Assembly: GCF_026210795.1 (NCBI RefSeq)
Contig: NC_089430.1
Span: 682,001-746,000 of the forward strand
DNA: 64,000 nucleotides
Reading direction: 5' to 3'
DNA from: Rhizophagus irregularis
Taxonomy: Eukaryota; Glomeromycota; Glomeromycetes; Glomerales; Glomeraceae
Shown here in pieces: positions 1 to 10,930 of the stretch (the first letter of the stretch is position 1; every line of letters begins with the position of its first letter). Both the position numbers and the translations under genes were made by a program. Below the pieces are notes generated by a model. It searched no databases. It was not told the origin of the DNA and worked only from the letters and a program-made list of their open reading frames with translations.

Positions 1-48
1 ATAATAAATTTTAGAGTAGAATATGAAATAATAAAAACTAAAGAATTT

Positions 49-339
49 ATGAAATTTTACAAAACTATTGAAGAATTAGATGACAAAGGAATAGAAGAAG
101 AGTTAAGAATATGGCATTATATGTATACAATAGAATGTCCAATGTGTAACAAAATAATATTAAAGAAAGAAGCAATAAAAGCGGTAGAATATAATAAAGA
201 ATTTATAGAAAGAATATGTAAAAGTTGTTATGAAAAAGAATTAGAAAATGTAGAAGATGAGAATGAATTAGATGATGAAACAGAAATAGAGAAAAAATTA
301 GAACAGTTAAAAAATCTAATCAAAATTTTAGAAATTTAA
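49..339 (+). pseudogene. Retroelement internal ORF fragment with a CxxC pair
   Basis: A 96-residue open frame that I do not recognise as a named domain. It has C-P-M-C at residues 31-34 and C-K-S-C at about 57-60, a possible zinc-binding pair, followed by a very acidic stretch. The frame is open upstream of the ATG to the window edge, so it is probably the end of a longer polyprotein. It lies in the same orientation as the integrase remnant 480 bp downstream, which suggests it belongs to the same Ty3/gypsy-like element. No reverse transcriptase or RNase H motif is visible in the part present. Function is not inferred. Confidence 0.4.
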
Positions 340-372
340 GTTTCTGATGGAGAATTATTAAGATTAATAAGT

Positions 373-804
373 ATGGGATATAGAGATGTTGATATATTAA
401 GTGCAGACTTTATAAGAAAATTTCAAGAATATAAAAATGAAACAGAAAAAGAAATAAGGAAAATATTAGATGAATATTTAAAGAAATTTGAAATTGAAGA
501 AAGTGAAGAAGAAGTTGAAAAAGAAAATGATGATACAAATGATTCAGAAAAGATTGGAGAAATATTAGATCCAGAAGAACATGAGATTTGGGAAGAAAAT
601 ACTGAAAGTTTTGATGAGAATGAATTTGAGAGCGAAAATGAAAATGTTATAAATACAGAAGGTTTTAGTTTAAGTCAAAATTCAGACTTGAATAATTCAT
701 TGAATATTGAAGATTCTGATAGTGAAAGTGAAATATCTGATTATAATTTACAAGATTTATTTCAAGAAAATTTATTATTAAACATGGCAACATACGTTAT
801 TTAA
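373..804 (+). pseudogene. Acidic ORF ending in a retroelement repeat
   Basis: A 143-residue open frame dominated by Glu, Asp, Asn and Ser with no recognisable domain. Its last residues (A-T-Y-V-I) and stop codon come from the first copy of a 49 bp repeat (785-833) that recurs next to the presumed 3' LTR at 2334-2382, so its present C-terminus was probably created by a rearrangement. It lies between the CxxC ORF and the integrase remnant, in the same orientation. It may be a piece of the polyprotein linker or a host fragment; I cannot tell which. Confidence 0.35.
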
Positions 805-833
805 TTTTAATATCCTATGGGTGGCGTGTCACA
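785..833 (+). repeat. 49 bp direct repeat, copy 1
   Basis: Matches 2334-2382 with a single difference (T at 822, C at 2371). It ends in TGTCACA. At the second copy that sequence begins TGTCACACCCC, which resembles an LTR start. Confidence 0.9.
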
Positions 834-1895
834 TTTTTGGTGCATGCTCCGAGAATTATCAGCACATTTTGGGATTCAAGCTACATATGAAAAAGTAAAA
901 GAAAAATATTGGTGGAAGAATATGAAACGAGATGTAGAAAAATATGTAAAAAGTTGTGATAATTGCCAAAGAAGAAATAATCCACAAGGGTTACATGAAT
1001 TACATCCAATAGAAGTAAAAGAACCTTTTCATATGATTGGGATAGATGTGATAGGACCATTACCAAGAACAGAAGAAGGAAATAAATATATAGTAGTAGC
1101 AATAGATTTCTTTACGAAATGGCCAGAAGCAAAAGCAATAAAAGAAGCGAATGCAAAAGAAATATCAAAATTCATTTATGAAGAAATAATTTGTCGACAT
1201 GGTCACATGGATGTCCAAAGAAAATACTTACAGATAATGGATCAGAATTTAATAATCAATTAACTAAAAATCTTACCAAAAAATTTAATGTTCAACATAA
1301 ATTCTCAACTCCTTATCACCCTAAAACAAATGGATTAGTAGAACAATTTAATAAAACATTAATAGAATCATTGGCAAAATTAGTAAAAGAAAAATTAACG
1401 ATATATAGAAATAGAGAATATGAAGATAAAAATTGGGATCAAAGAATAGCACCAATATTGTTTGCATATAGAAGTAAAATACAGAAATCAAGTAAAATGA
1501 CACCATTTTATTTGACTTATGGAAGAAGAGTAATAATACCAAATGATGAAGAAGTTAAAGGAATTACAATGATTAAAAGAATAGAACATATAATAGAAGA
1601 ATTACCAATAAAAAGACATGAAGCAAAGAAGAATATTGAAAAAGCACAAGAACAACAAAAGAAATATCATGACAAAATTGGAAAACAAAAACAAAATTTT
1701 CAAATAGGAGATAAAGTATTATACTTTGATGCAGCAAAATACAAAACACATACAGGAAAACTAGAAGAAAAATGGAAGGGACCATATTATATACATGAAG
1801 TAATAATAAATGAATCGTACAAAATTAAAGAATTAAATGGAAGAATTTTAAGAAGACCACTCAGTGAATGGAGAATTATTAAAAGAATACTTTGA
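817..1895 (+). pseudogene. Ty3/gypsy-type integrase, frameshifted
   Basis: Two overlapping frames together encode most of a retroviral-type integrase. The first (817-1263) has the zinc-binding tail C-D-N-C-Q-R and the start of the rve core, with the first catalytic Asp in G-I-D-V-I-G-P-L and then F-T-K-W-P-E-A. The second (from ~1211 to 1895) continues with L-T-D-N-G-S-E-F (second Asp), Y-H-P-K-T-N-G-L-V-E (catalytic Glu) and the C-terminal domain with G-D-K-V-L and K-W-K-G-P-Y. The frames are separated by an 8 bp tandem duplication: ACATGG occurs at 1197-1202 and again at 1205-1210, and removing 8 bp restores the frame. The N-terminal HHCC region is cut by the rearranged repeat at 785-833. 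The copy is therefore dead. Integrases of this type insert the element cDNA into the host genome. Confidence 0.88.
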
Positions 1896-1959
1896 TAGAG
1901 AAATATTTGAACCATATATAATAATATAATATGTTTGAGACCCGAATTCAATTCTTAAT

Positions 1960-2100
1960 TTATGGGACATAAATTTTTCAAGAGGAGGATAAATGTAATA
2001 ACCGAAAACACAATAAAATAGAATAAGGATAAATAATTAGCCGAAGGATAAATAATTAACTGATGGGTAAATAATTAGTCAATAAAATTATATTTATAGT
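1960..2100 (+). repeat. Short degenerate repeats and purine-rich stretch after integrase
   Basis: Several near-copies of GGATAAATAATTA follow a purine run AGAGGAGGAT at 1981-1990. The position between integrase and presumed LTR would suit a polypurine tract, but this is inference. Confidence 0.35.
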
Positions 2101-2333
2101 TTAGTTTAGTGTAACGAGATAGTCATATGATAATAGATCTTCAAATTTTATTAGAAAAGATAGTAAATATTAGAAATATTTTTTTTAAAATATATAAATA
2201 CAAGTGGATTTCGATAGGAAATTCAGTAGTCAATTTTTGGCTCAATAAAAATAATATTAAAATATTAATTATTAAAATTTATTCAAATATGAATATACTC
2301 ATTTATAGATATTATTCGAACTCAACACGTCGG

Positions 2334-2382
2334 TGGCAACATACGTTATTTAATTTTAATATCCTATGGGCGGCGTGTCACA
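2334..2382 (+). repeat. 49 bp direct repeat, copy 2, abutting a probable LTR start
   Basis: Second copy of the 785-833 repeat. From 2376 it reads TGTCACACCCC, a common 5' end for fungal gypsy LTRs. The far LTR edge is not identifiable because no second LTR copy is in the window. Confidence 0.6.
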
Positions 2383-4361
2383 CCCCATATTACCATATAC
2401 TTATTTATATATTTACTTGGAGCTACGCCAATATCGGTGTATAGCAGATCAATTCTATGAAGAAATTGTTTTTTTTCCATACAGAGTAAGTTATAAAAAT
2501 AATGAAAAAAACTTCCAAAGAGATTGTAGAAATCATTCAAAATTTTTCATAAAGAAATTCTTTGTCCAACGTGAATAAATTATAAATAATTAAACTTCCT
2601 GCGTAAAAAACATAAAAAAATTTTTGCAATTCTTATCAAAAAAGTTTTTTTATCAACAATGAATGGTCGTAAGAACTGGTCATTAGCGCCATATCATAGT
2701 ATCATACCAATATTAAGCATAATAACATAATGATTTCATTAGAAATCTAATTATATTTTGGCCAAAAAATGATTAAACGATTTAATTTTTTTTATTTGAT
2801 AAAATTATATTTGTTACAATTTACTATAATCATTTGATTTTTAGGAATTGTTTTTAAATCTAAATTGTAGTGTAGCGATACTACAATCGATTTATTTTTT
2901 TAAAAATTTCTTTTTTGTGGGCAAAATACACATACCAATATATCAACTTTTTTTTATACGTTTTTAAAATCTAAATTTGTAGTGTAGCAATAAAGTTGTT
3001 ATACTACAAACGATTTAATTTTTTTAAATTCTTGCTTAAATTTGTATTATTTAATTTTCATTTTTTTTCAAAATATTCCGTCATATCATTACACTTCATT
3101 TGTCACACATGCTTGAATTATTTTTTTTCCATCAGTTATACTTCGCATACTTCATATTTCGATCACGTTACCAAATTGGTTTGAATTAATTTGTGACTTT
3201 TACCCTTTTGTTCTTCAATCATTTTTTAGGATAAGTTAGTCTTAAATTTTATTTGGCTCATTTATTTATTTTACTTTTATTTTTATTTTTATTTTATTAA
3301 TTAATAAATTACAAGTTTTGAGCAGAATTTTAACATATGAGAAACTTTGAAGTGAAATTTTCAGCTGAAATGAGTGTGACGCTGTTTTTAGATTTTTATA
3401 TTATTTTCTGTTTTTACAAAACATTCAACAGTTCATTAGATTCGAGTTGAAAAGGTAAGTTTTAGATTTTTGAGAGGTTATCTTTTTTTTTAATTAACTT
3501 ATTTTTAGGGATGAAGAAATGGTGCTATTGCTTAAGATAATGTACATTGACTTTATTTTTTGCAATATTATCTAATAAAAGGGTTATCTTTAATACGAAA
3601 AACTATTGTATTTTGCAATGTATAAAAAAAAAAAAAAGTTTGGTTATTTTCATTCTCAATAATTTTTGTATTAACTATGAAAAATAAAGAAACATTTTCA
3701 AACCATTTAGAATTGTTTTAACGAGATCAAATTTCTAATTTTCTTTAATGGACCACGTCAAATTGTCAGAAGAATCAATAATATTCCTGATATTTTTTCC
3801 TTAAAATTATTTACAGAATCCATCCATTATTCGTTTTTGAACAATTATTTTGTATTCACACTTAAAATAAATGTTCAGATTTTTAAACCCTATAAAAAAT
3901 ATGATATCGTATTTTAGTATGCAATAATTATTACTACTTTAGATGGAACACAAATAGCATAGGACTTCTAAGTTCAACACAAAATCATCATGCAACATTC
4001 ATCCAAGGTCAATGATCTTTGTTTTGAACATTATAAAATTTCACTTTAAATTATTGGCTAAAAATGAAAAAAATTGTCCATTCATTCTTTGTAAATGAGT
4101 AAATGAAGAAACATAATAAAAGATTTATTGATTTATTATTTTAATAAAAACGATCCTTTATAGAAGGAAAAAAAGGTTAATTATTTATGTATCTATTTGA
4201 ACTTAAAATATTTTGTCGTAAATATACTCATTCACTACATCGTGTTACATACTAGGAACATAAATTATAGTTCAGGATACATGTGACTGCGATTATCTGA
4301 AATGGAAATAAACAAAGCAAAAGTGTACGTAATTCAGAGAATCATTCAAAAAAAGGAAATG
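2383..4361. other. Non-coding AT-rich stretch
   Basis: No convincing gene. Two related motifs built on TTGTAGTGTAGC with ACTACAA downstream occur near 2863-2895 and 2980-3015, with a relative at 11637. A possible isolated intron (donor GTAAGT near 3453, TTTTTAG near 3510) precedes no long ORF. Confidence 0.5.
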
Positions 4362-4369
4362 GTTGAAAG
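4362..4369 (+). repeat. Target-site duplication, left (GTTGAAAG)
   Basis: Eight-base flank identical to 6173-6180, next to the left terminus of the hAT-like element. Confidence 0.85.
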
Positions 4370-6172
4370 TAGTGCTCCGAAAAAAATCTGATCTGATCTG
4401 GGATCCGCAGATTTGATCCGAGCCAGATCGGTTCGGTTTTCAAAATTTTGATCCATAGATCAGATCGGATTTAAAAAAAATCTGATCTGATCAGATTCAG
4501 ATCGGATCAGATCAAACACGAGAAAATCTGATCTGATCTGAACAGATTTCGGATCAGATTTTTTTTTTAAATTTTTAAAAAAAATTCATTTTTTTTTTAA
4601 AAACCCTTTCCTGGATGAACGGACGCCGGACGACCAAGATTTAAAAGAACTAACTAGGTAAGTTCATTTCTTTTTTTTTGTTATTTTTACTTGAGGGAAC
4701 TTAATTAACGGTTCCCTTCTTTTTATTAGGAAGCCTGGACGAACGAAGCCTAACGACCAGGATTTAAAAAAAAAAGAACGAACCTATGGTGAGTTCGTTC
4801 TTTTTTTAAGTTTTTTTTTTATTTTTACTTAAGGGAACGTAATTAACGTTCCCTTTCTTTTTTTTAGGAAACCTGGACGTGGACGAAGCCATTAACGACC
4901 AGGATTTAAAAAGAACGAACTATGGTAAGTTCATTTCTTTTTTTAAGTTTTTTTTTTTAATTTACTTAAGGGAACGTAATTAACGTTCCCTTTCTTTTTT
5001 TTTTAGGAAACCTAGACGTGGACGAAGCCATTAATGTCCAGGATTTAAAAAAAGAACGAACTATGGTAAGTTCATTTCTTTTTTTAAGTTTTTTTTTTTA
5101 TTTTTACTTAAGGGAACGTAATTAACGTTCCCTTTCTTTTTTTTAGGAAACCTGGACGTGGACGAAGCCATTAATGACCAGGATTTAAAAAAAGAACGAA
5201 CTATGGTAAGTTCATTTCTTTTTTTAAGTTTTTTTTTTTATTTTTACTTAAGGGAACGTAATTAACATTCCCTTTCTTTTTTTTTAGAAAACCTGGACGT
5301 GGACGAAGTCGTTAATGACCAGGATTTAAAAAAAGAATGAACTATGGTAAGTTCGTTTCTTTTTTAAGTTTTTTTTTTTAATTTACTTAAGGGAACATAA
5401 TTAACGTTCCCTTTCTTTTTTTTTTAGGAAACCTGGACGTGGACGAAGCCATTAACGACCAGGATTTAAAAAAAGAACGAACTATGGTAAGTTCATTTCT
5501 TTTTTTAAGTTTTTTTTTTTAATTTACTTAAGGAAACGTAATTAACGTTCCCTTTCTTTTTTTAGGAAACCTGGACGTGGACGAAGCCATTAACGACCAG
5601 GATTTAAAAAGAACGAACTATGGTAAGTTCATTTCTTTTTTTAAGTTTTTTTTTTTATTTTTACTTAAGGGAACATAATTAACGTTCCCTTTCTTTTTTT
5701 TTAGGAAACCTGGACGAACGAAGTCGTTAAGACGTTAACGACCAGGATTTAAAAAAAAAGAACGAACTATGGTAAGTTTGTTTCTTTTTTTAGGTTTTTT
5801 TTTATTTTTACTTAAGGGAACGTAATTAACGTTCCCTTTCTTTTATTTTTAGGAAACCTGGACGCGAGACGAAGCTGAACGACCAGGATTTAAAAGAACG
5901 AACTATGGTAAGTTCGTTTTTTTATTTTTTATTTTATTTTTTTTTACTTTAAGGAACGTAATTAACGTTCCCTTTCCTTTTTTAGTACAAGGACCAGATC
6001 CGAACCAGATTCGGATCAGATTCAAATCGGATTCAAATGGATCCGAACCAGATTCGGATCAAATTGAACCAGATCTGATCAGATTCGGATCAGATCAGAT
6101 CTATTAAAATAAAAATCAGATCGGATCAGATTTAAGCTAAATCCGGTCTGAACCGATCTGTTAGGAGCACTA
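4370..6172. mobile_element. hAT-like non-autonomous element with internal tandem array
   Basis: A 1,803 bp element bounded by inverted termini TAGTGCTCC and GGAGCACTA and flanked by an 8 bp duplication GTTGAAAG. An 8 bp duplication and a T/CAG start are hallmarks of the hAT superfamily. Subterminal regions (4380-4560 and 5985-6155) are dense in short motifs of the GATCTGATC and GATCCGAACCAGAT type in both orientations, as expected for transposase-binding repeats. No transposase ORF is present, so it depends on another copy. The interior (4607-5985) is a tandem array described separately. Left and right termini differ at a few bases, so the insertion is not brand new. Confidence 0.85.
4607..5985 (+). 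repeat. Tandem array, ~135 bp units with splice-like ends and three hairpins
   Basis: About ten units. Each reads TTTTTAG, then a 55-67 nt block starting GAAACCTGGACG and ending ACTATG, then GTAAGTTC, a T-rich stretch, GGGAACGTAATTAACGTTCCC-type palindrome, and the next TTTTTAG. Block lengths measured from AG to GT are 59, 57, 59, 59, 59, 59, 59, 57, 67 and 55. They are mostly not multiples of three, and joined blocks hit stops, so a coding role is unlikely. Three nested inverted repeats recur in each unit: CCTGG...CCAGG, AAAGAACGAAC...GTTCGTTCTTT, and GGGAACGT...ACGTTCCC. Confidence 0.9.
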
Positions 6173-6180
6173 GTTGAAAG
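6173..6180 (+). repeat. Target-site duplication, right (GTTGAAAG)
   Basis: Matches 4362-4369 exactly. Confidence 0.85.
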
Positions 6181-7022
6181 TGATGCAAAAATTTTAACGC
6201 CCATCTCTACAAAAAAAAATTTATTTATTTATTTATTTATTTATTTTTGCCTTTCACTAAAAGGTCTGAAAATTATTTACTGCTACACTAGTGGCGTGAT
6301 TATTTTATGAAGAATTTAACTTGGGAATTTTTTCTATACAGAAATTCTTGGTATGGAATGAATAAAATATAAATAATTAAAAAAAAAATTCTTACTTTCA
6401 AAACTTTTGTAATCTCTTTTCAAAAAAAGTATTTTTTTGTTGTCAATTTTATTATTAAGAACTAGAATATGCGATTTGCCAGGAGACTTCGTCCCCCAAA
6501 TATAACATTTATAATTAAAAAAATTCTTTGATATAAATAAATTGAATTGTATGTAAAATCACTAAAATATTACTGAATAATAAAATTTATTATAATTAGA
6601 TCCTATAAAAAATCATGTTTTTAATAAGGTTTTATACAATTTTTTCTTAAAAATAATATTTCTAATCTATATAGGAATACAGAAAATGCACAATTCCATA
6701 TTACAAAATGCATCATTTGCATGATTTGACCATAATTTATGCTGAATTTATATTGATTTGATCACAGAAATTACATACTTTAAGCATAGAATTTACATGA
6801 TTTGGTTAATGAATTTACTACTTAAATTACAATTATTAATATTAGTTGCATTTATATGAATTTGATTTTAATAATATTTTATTAAATTATTAAATCAAAT
6901 ATAAAAATAAAAAAAAATCCTTAGTATCAATGTGATTATAATTAGCCAATAATATAAATTAATTCTTATGATTTAAAATAATGATGTAAGTTGTAATAAG
7001 TATTTTAAAGTTAATACAGCTA
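6181..7022. other. Non-coding AT-rich stretch
   Basis: No gene seen. Contains a short TTTA microsatellite near 6218-6246. Confidence 0.5.
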
Positions 7023-8707
7023 CAAAAAAATGAAATCTTATAAAAATTAATATTCAAGTAGAATCAACCCGCCTGAACAACTTTCAATTAATAAATAAAG
7101 TTGATTTCATTTGTCCAAAGTAGATATATTACGCTCTAAATTAAAAAAAAAACAGAAAAGAGAGTTAATATCATTAAGAAAAATGCAATTTTCTTTAAGC
7201 ACTACACCTACATTCATGAAAATTAATATTCAAGTGGTTTCAACCCACCTGAACAATTTTTAATTAATAAATGAAGTTGATTTCATTTGTCCAAAATAGA
7301 GATATTACGCTCTAAATTAAAAAAAAAACAGAAAAGAGAGTTAATATCATCAAGAAAATGCAATTTTCTCTAAGTACTACACCTACATTCATGAAAATTA
7401 ATATTCAAGTAGAATCAACCCACCTGAACAACATTCAATTAATAAATAAAGTTGATTTCATTTGTCCAAAGTGGATATATTACGCTCTAAATTAAAAAAA
7501 CAGAAAAGATAAAGAGTTAATATCATCAAGAAAAATGCAATCTTCTTTAAGCACTACACCTATATTCATGAAAATTAATATTCAAGTAGAATCAACCCAC
7601 CCGAACAACTTTCAATTAATAAATGAAGTTGATTTCATTTGTCCAAAGTGGAGATATTACGCTCTAAATTCAAAAAAAAACAGAAAAGAGAGTTAATATC
7701 ATCAAGAAAAATGCAATCTTCTCTAAGCACTACATCTACATTTATGAAAATTAATATTCAAGTGCTTTTAACCCACCTGAACAACATTCAATTAATAAAT
7801 AAAGTTGATTTCATTTGTCCAAAGTGGATATATTACGCTCTAAATTAAAAAAACAGAAAAGATAAAGAGTTAATATCATCAAGAAAAATGCAATCTTCTC
7901 TAAGCACTACACCTATATTCATGAAAATTAATATTCAAGTAGAATCAACCCACCCGAACAACTTTCAATTAATAAATGAAGTTGATTTTATTTGTCCAAA
8001 GTGGAGATATTACGCTCTAAATTAAAAAAAAATAGAAAAGAGAGTTAATATCATCAAGAAAAATGCAATCTTCTCTAAGCACTATACCTATGTTCGTGAA
8101 AATTAATATTCAAGCAGAATCAACCCACCTGAACAACTTTCAATTAATAAATGAGGTTGATTTCATTTGTCCAAAGTGGAGATATTACGCTCTAATTAAA
8201 AAAAAAACAGAAAAAAGAGATATCATCAAGAAAAATGCAATCTTCTCTAAGTACTACATCTATATTCATGAAAATTAATATTCAAGCAGAATCAACCCAC
8301 CTGAACAACTTTCAATTAATAAATGAAGTTGATTTCATTTGTCCAAAGTGGAGATATTACGCTCTAAATTAAAAAAACAGAAAAGAGAGTTAATATCATC
8401 AAGAAAAATGCAATCTTCTCTAAGCACTACACCTATATTCATGAAAATTAATATTCAAGTAGAATCAACCCACCTGAACAACTTTCAATTAATAAATGAA
8501 GTTGATTTCATTTGTCCAAAGTGGAGATATTACGCTCTAAATTCAAAAAAAAACAGAAAAGAGAGTTAATATCATCAAGAAAAATGCAATCTTCTCTAAG
8601 CACTACATCTACATTCATGAAAATTAATATTCAAGTGCTTTTAACCCACCTGAACAACTTTCAATTAATAAATAAAGTTGATTTCATTTGTCCAAAGTGG
8701 AGATTAT
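7023..8707 (+). repeat. Satellite, ten copies of a ~175 bp unit
   Basis: Ten head-to-tail copies, each containing ATTAATATTCAAG, a segment like CAACCCACCTGAACAAC, then TTGATTTCATTTGTCC and ATATTACGCTCTAAATT. Unit starts are 171-178 bp apart. The copies create several short open frames that share peptides such as F-I-C-P-K-W-R-Y-Y-A-L, but the unit length is not a constant multiple of three, so the frame drifts. I regard the ORFs as by-products. The array ends abruptly inside a unit at ~8707. Confidence 0.93.
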
Positions 8708-8960
8708 AGTGTGTTTGGAAAAAGAAGTTTAATTTAAAAAAATTTTATATAAAAAAAAATGTAATATAAAAATTAAGAACTGAGTTGACAAAAATTTGAA
8801 ATAACATGAATTTTAAATTAATTCTTTCATTAATTATAAATTCAAGTAGTTTAAAAATAAAAATAGTAAAAAAAAATATTTTTTATGAAATATCACAGTA
8901 TTTTTTAAAAGAAATACACTTATAATTTTAGTTTGTAATTATGTAATATCCAAATATTTA

Positions 8961-9407
8961 TTGCCGTTTTCAGAAATGTTGACATTAGAATGTCGATCAT
9001 TTCTATAAATCGAACACACCGAACACACACTGAACACGGCAATTAAAATTAAAAAAAAACAAATTTTCCTTTAAAAAAAGCAAAATTAAAACTTTAGTAA
9101 TATATTTTTAGGTAGTGTGCATAAAAAAATGTATAAAAATTATATTATTTGCATATATGTATTCACTTGTATTTGCTTGTATTTGCCAATGTTCGGTGTG
9201 TTTGGTGTGTTCGTTTGTGTTCGGTGTGTGTTCGGTACAAATTTTCATATTTTCAATTTTATTCATATCTAAAAAGTGACAAAAATAGTTTTTATATAAA
9301 GTTATGCATGAATACTTCAAGTTTGCATAATTTTTTGTATGTGTTCACGGTGTGTTCAGTATAAAATGGTCAAAATTTCAGATTGTCAACATTTCTGAAA
9401 ATGGCAA
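8961..9407. mobile_element. Inverted-repeat MITE, probable TA duplication
   Basis: The ends are inverted copies: TTGCCGTTTTCAGAAATG on the left and, on the other strand, TTGCCATTTTCAGAAATG on the right, with the match running to TTGACA. The element is flanked by TA (8959-8960 and 9408-9409), as for Tc1/mariner-type insertions. Internal GAACACACCGAACACAC-type motifs near 9010 face TTCGGTGTG-type motifs near 9190 and 9340. No coding capacity. Confidence 0.7.
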
Positions 9408-9409
9408 TA

Positions 9410-10700
9410 ATCTTACAAATAGAAAAAAATGTAAAAAAAATTTTATGATGTTTTTATAAAAAAAGAAAAAATTTTAAATTTTGAAAAAAAATTTCGTCTA
9501 ACACTTTTTTAATTGATTATCACAAGATCTGCATGATCATCTATACGTTTTTAATTTTTTTAACTTTATTTATTTCTTAAATAAGGGGGACCTCGTCCCA
9601 CAAGCATATCATTTGTTCATATATGCCAATTTTTGGAATTAGCACTTTTTGATTCTAAAAAACAAACTTTACCAAATTACTGGTTGCACAAAATAATAAT
9701 CTATGAATAAAATTGTTAATCATATTTTTTTTAATACACCATTATTAAAATTTAAATAATCATTATAAAATTCTTGGAACAAAATTGCAAATAACTTGAT
9801 GTCTATGTAAGATAAATGGATGAATTTATATTCATCCAAAAGAGAAAATTAAGACCTATCTAATGAATCTAAAAACAAATGAATTGATTCACTGGTTGCT
9901 GAGCAAATGCATTCAATATATATTTTTTTTTAATTTTTATCTTTGATTGTTGATATCACCATGCCTAGTAATGCTAAAATAAAGTACATTCTTACCTTTC
10001 AAATGAGTTTAAAATTATTTGATTAGCATATGTGAATGGCAAGATATTAATGAACTTGTTAATTGCATAAACTGACATAAAGTTATCATTTCTTATCAAA
10101 AAAAAATTTAGAATCTTATTAACTTAAAAAAAATAAAAAATCTTATATTATAGCTTATATTTTTAATATTTTATATAAAAAAAAGTAGGGAACTGAAGTT
10201 AAAACAAATAAAAAATAATTTTTTCTTATGAATAATAATTTTTTTTTTACTTACTGTTTAAAATAACCACTTTATATATTTATTAATTTTTTTTAACAAA
10301 AAAGTGATTGAAAAGTGATTGAAAAAAAGAATTGGTTATTATCTTTATTTTTGAATATAATAAAAAAAATTTTTTTATTTTCTGATAAATTTGGATTATC
10401 TGAACATATAACACATATTTAATTTAGGTTTATAAAAGTTAAATCGATAAAATTTTATGAAAAATTTAATTTTGGGTTAACTTTACTAACTGAAAGTTTC
10501 TTGAAGTTAAATCAGATGACCTTTGATTAAATATGTATTAAATTTTTTGTGAAGTTTAAAAATTGATAAGTATTGAATAAAAAGTAAAATAATTCTACAA
10601 AAAATAATATAGCATTGAACAATACAATGAGCAATTCTTGAGTGAATAATGTTCAGTAAATGTCAATAATCAGTAAATAATATTATTTTGCGTATTGTTT
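9410..10700. other. Non-coding AT-rich stretch
   Basis: I see no gene, RNA or clear repeat here. Confidence 0.5.
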
Positions 10701-10930
10701 AAAGCTCCTGGCCAAATGGTTCCAATTTTTATTTTTTTTGATAATGTGTCAAAATAACTCACCATCTATCGATGCTAAAATGATGATTTTGGCATCATTT
10801 GAAAGCTCTCAATAAGAGGATTCTAATGAGCTCTTAATCGTCTTTCTACGATCACTGGATGGTGAGTTATTACGTGAAAACGATTCTGACCAATTAAAAA
10901 AAATTGAAAATTGGAACTGTTCGGAGCTTT
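10701..10930. mobile_element. Foldback element
   Basis: Termini AAAGCTCC and GGAGCTTT are inverted, and the match extends inward through GGTTCCAATTTT on the left and its complement on the right. A second nested inverted repeat, AATAACTCACCATC against GATGGTGAGTTATT, lies inside, so most of the 230 bp can fold on itself. No clear target-site duplication was found. Confidence 0.65.

Noticed and set aside
4607-5985. Coding exon series in the hAT-like element
   Set aside because: Block lengths (59, 57, 67, 55) break the frame when joined and stops appear within two units.
7639-8709. Several 65-76 codon ORFs sharing peptides
   Set aside because: They arise from the satellite unit; the unit length is not a fixed multiple of three, frames drift, and no start or domain is consistent.
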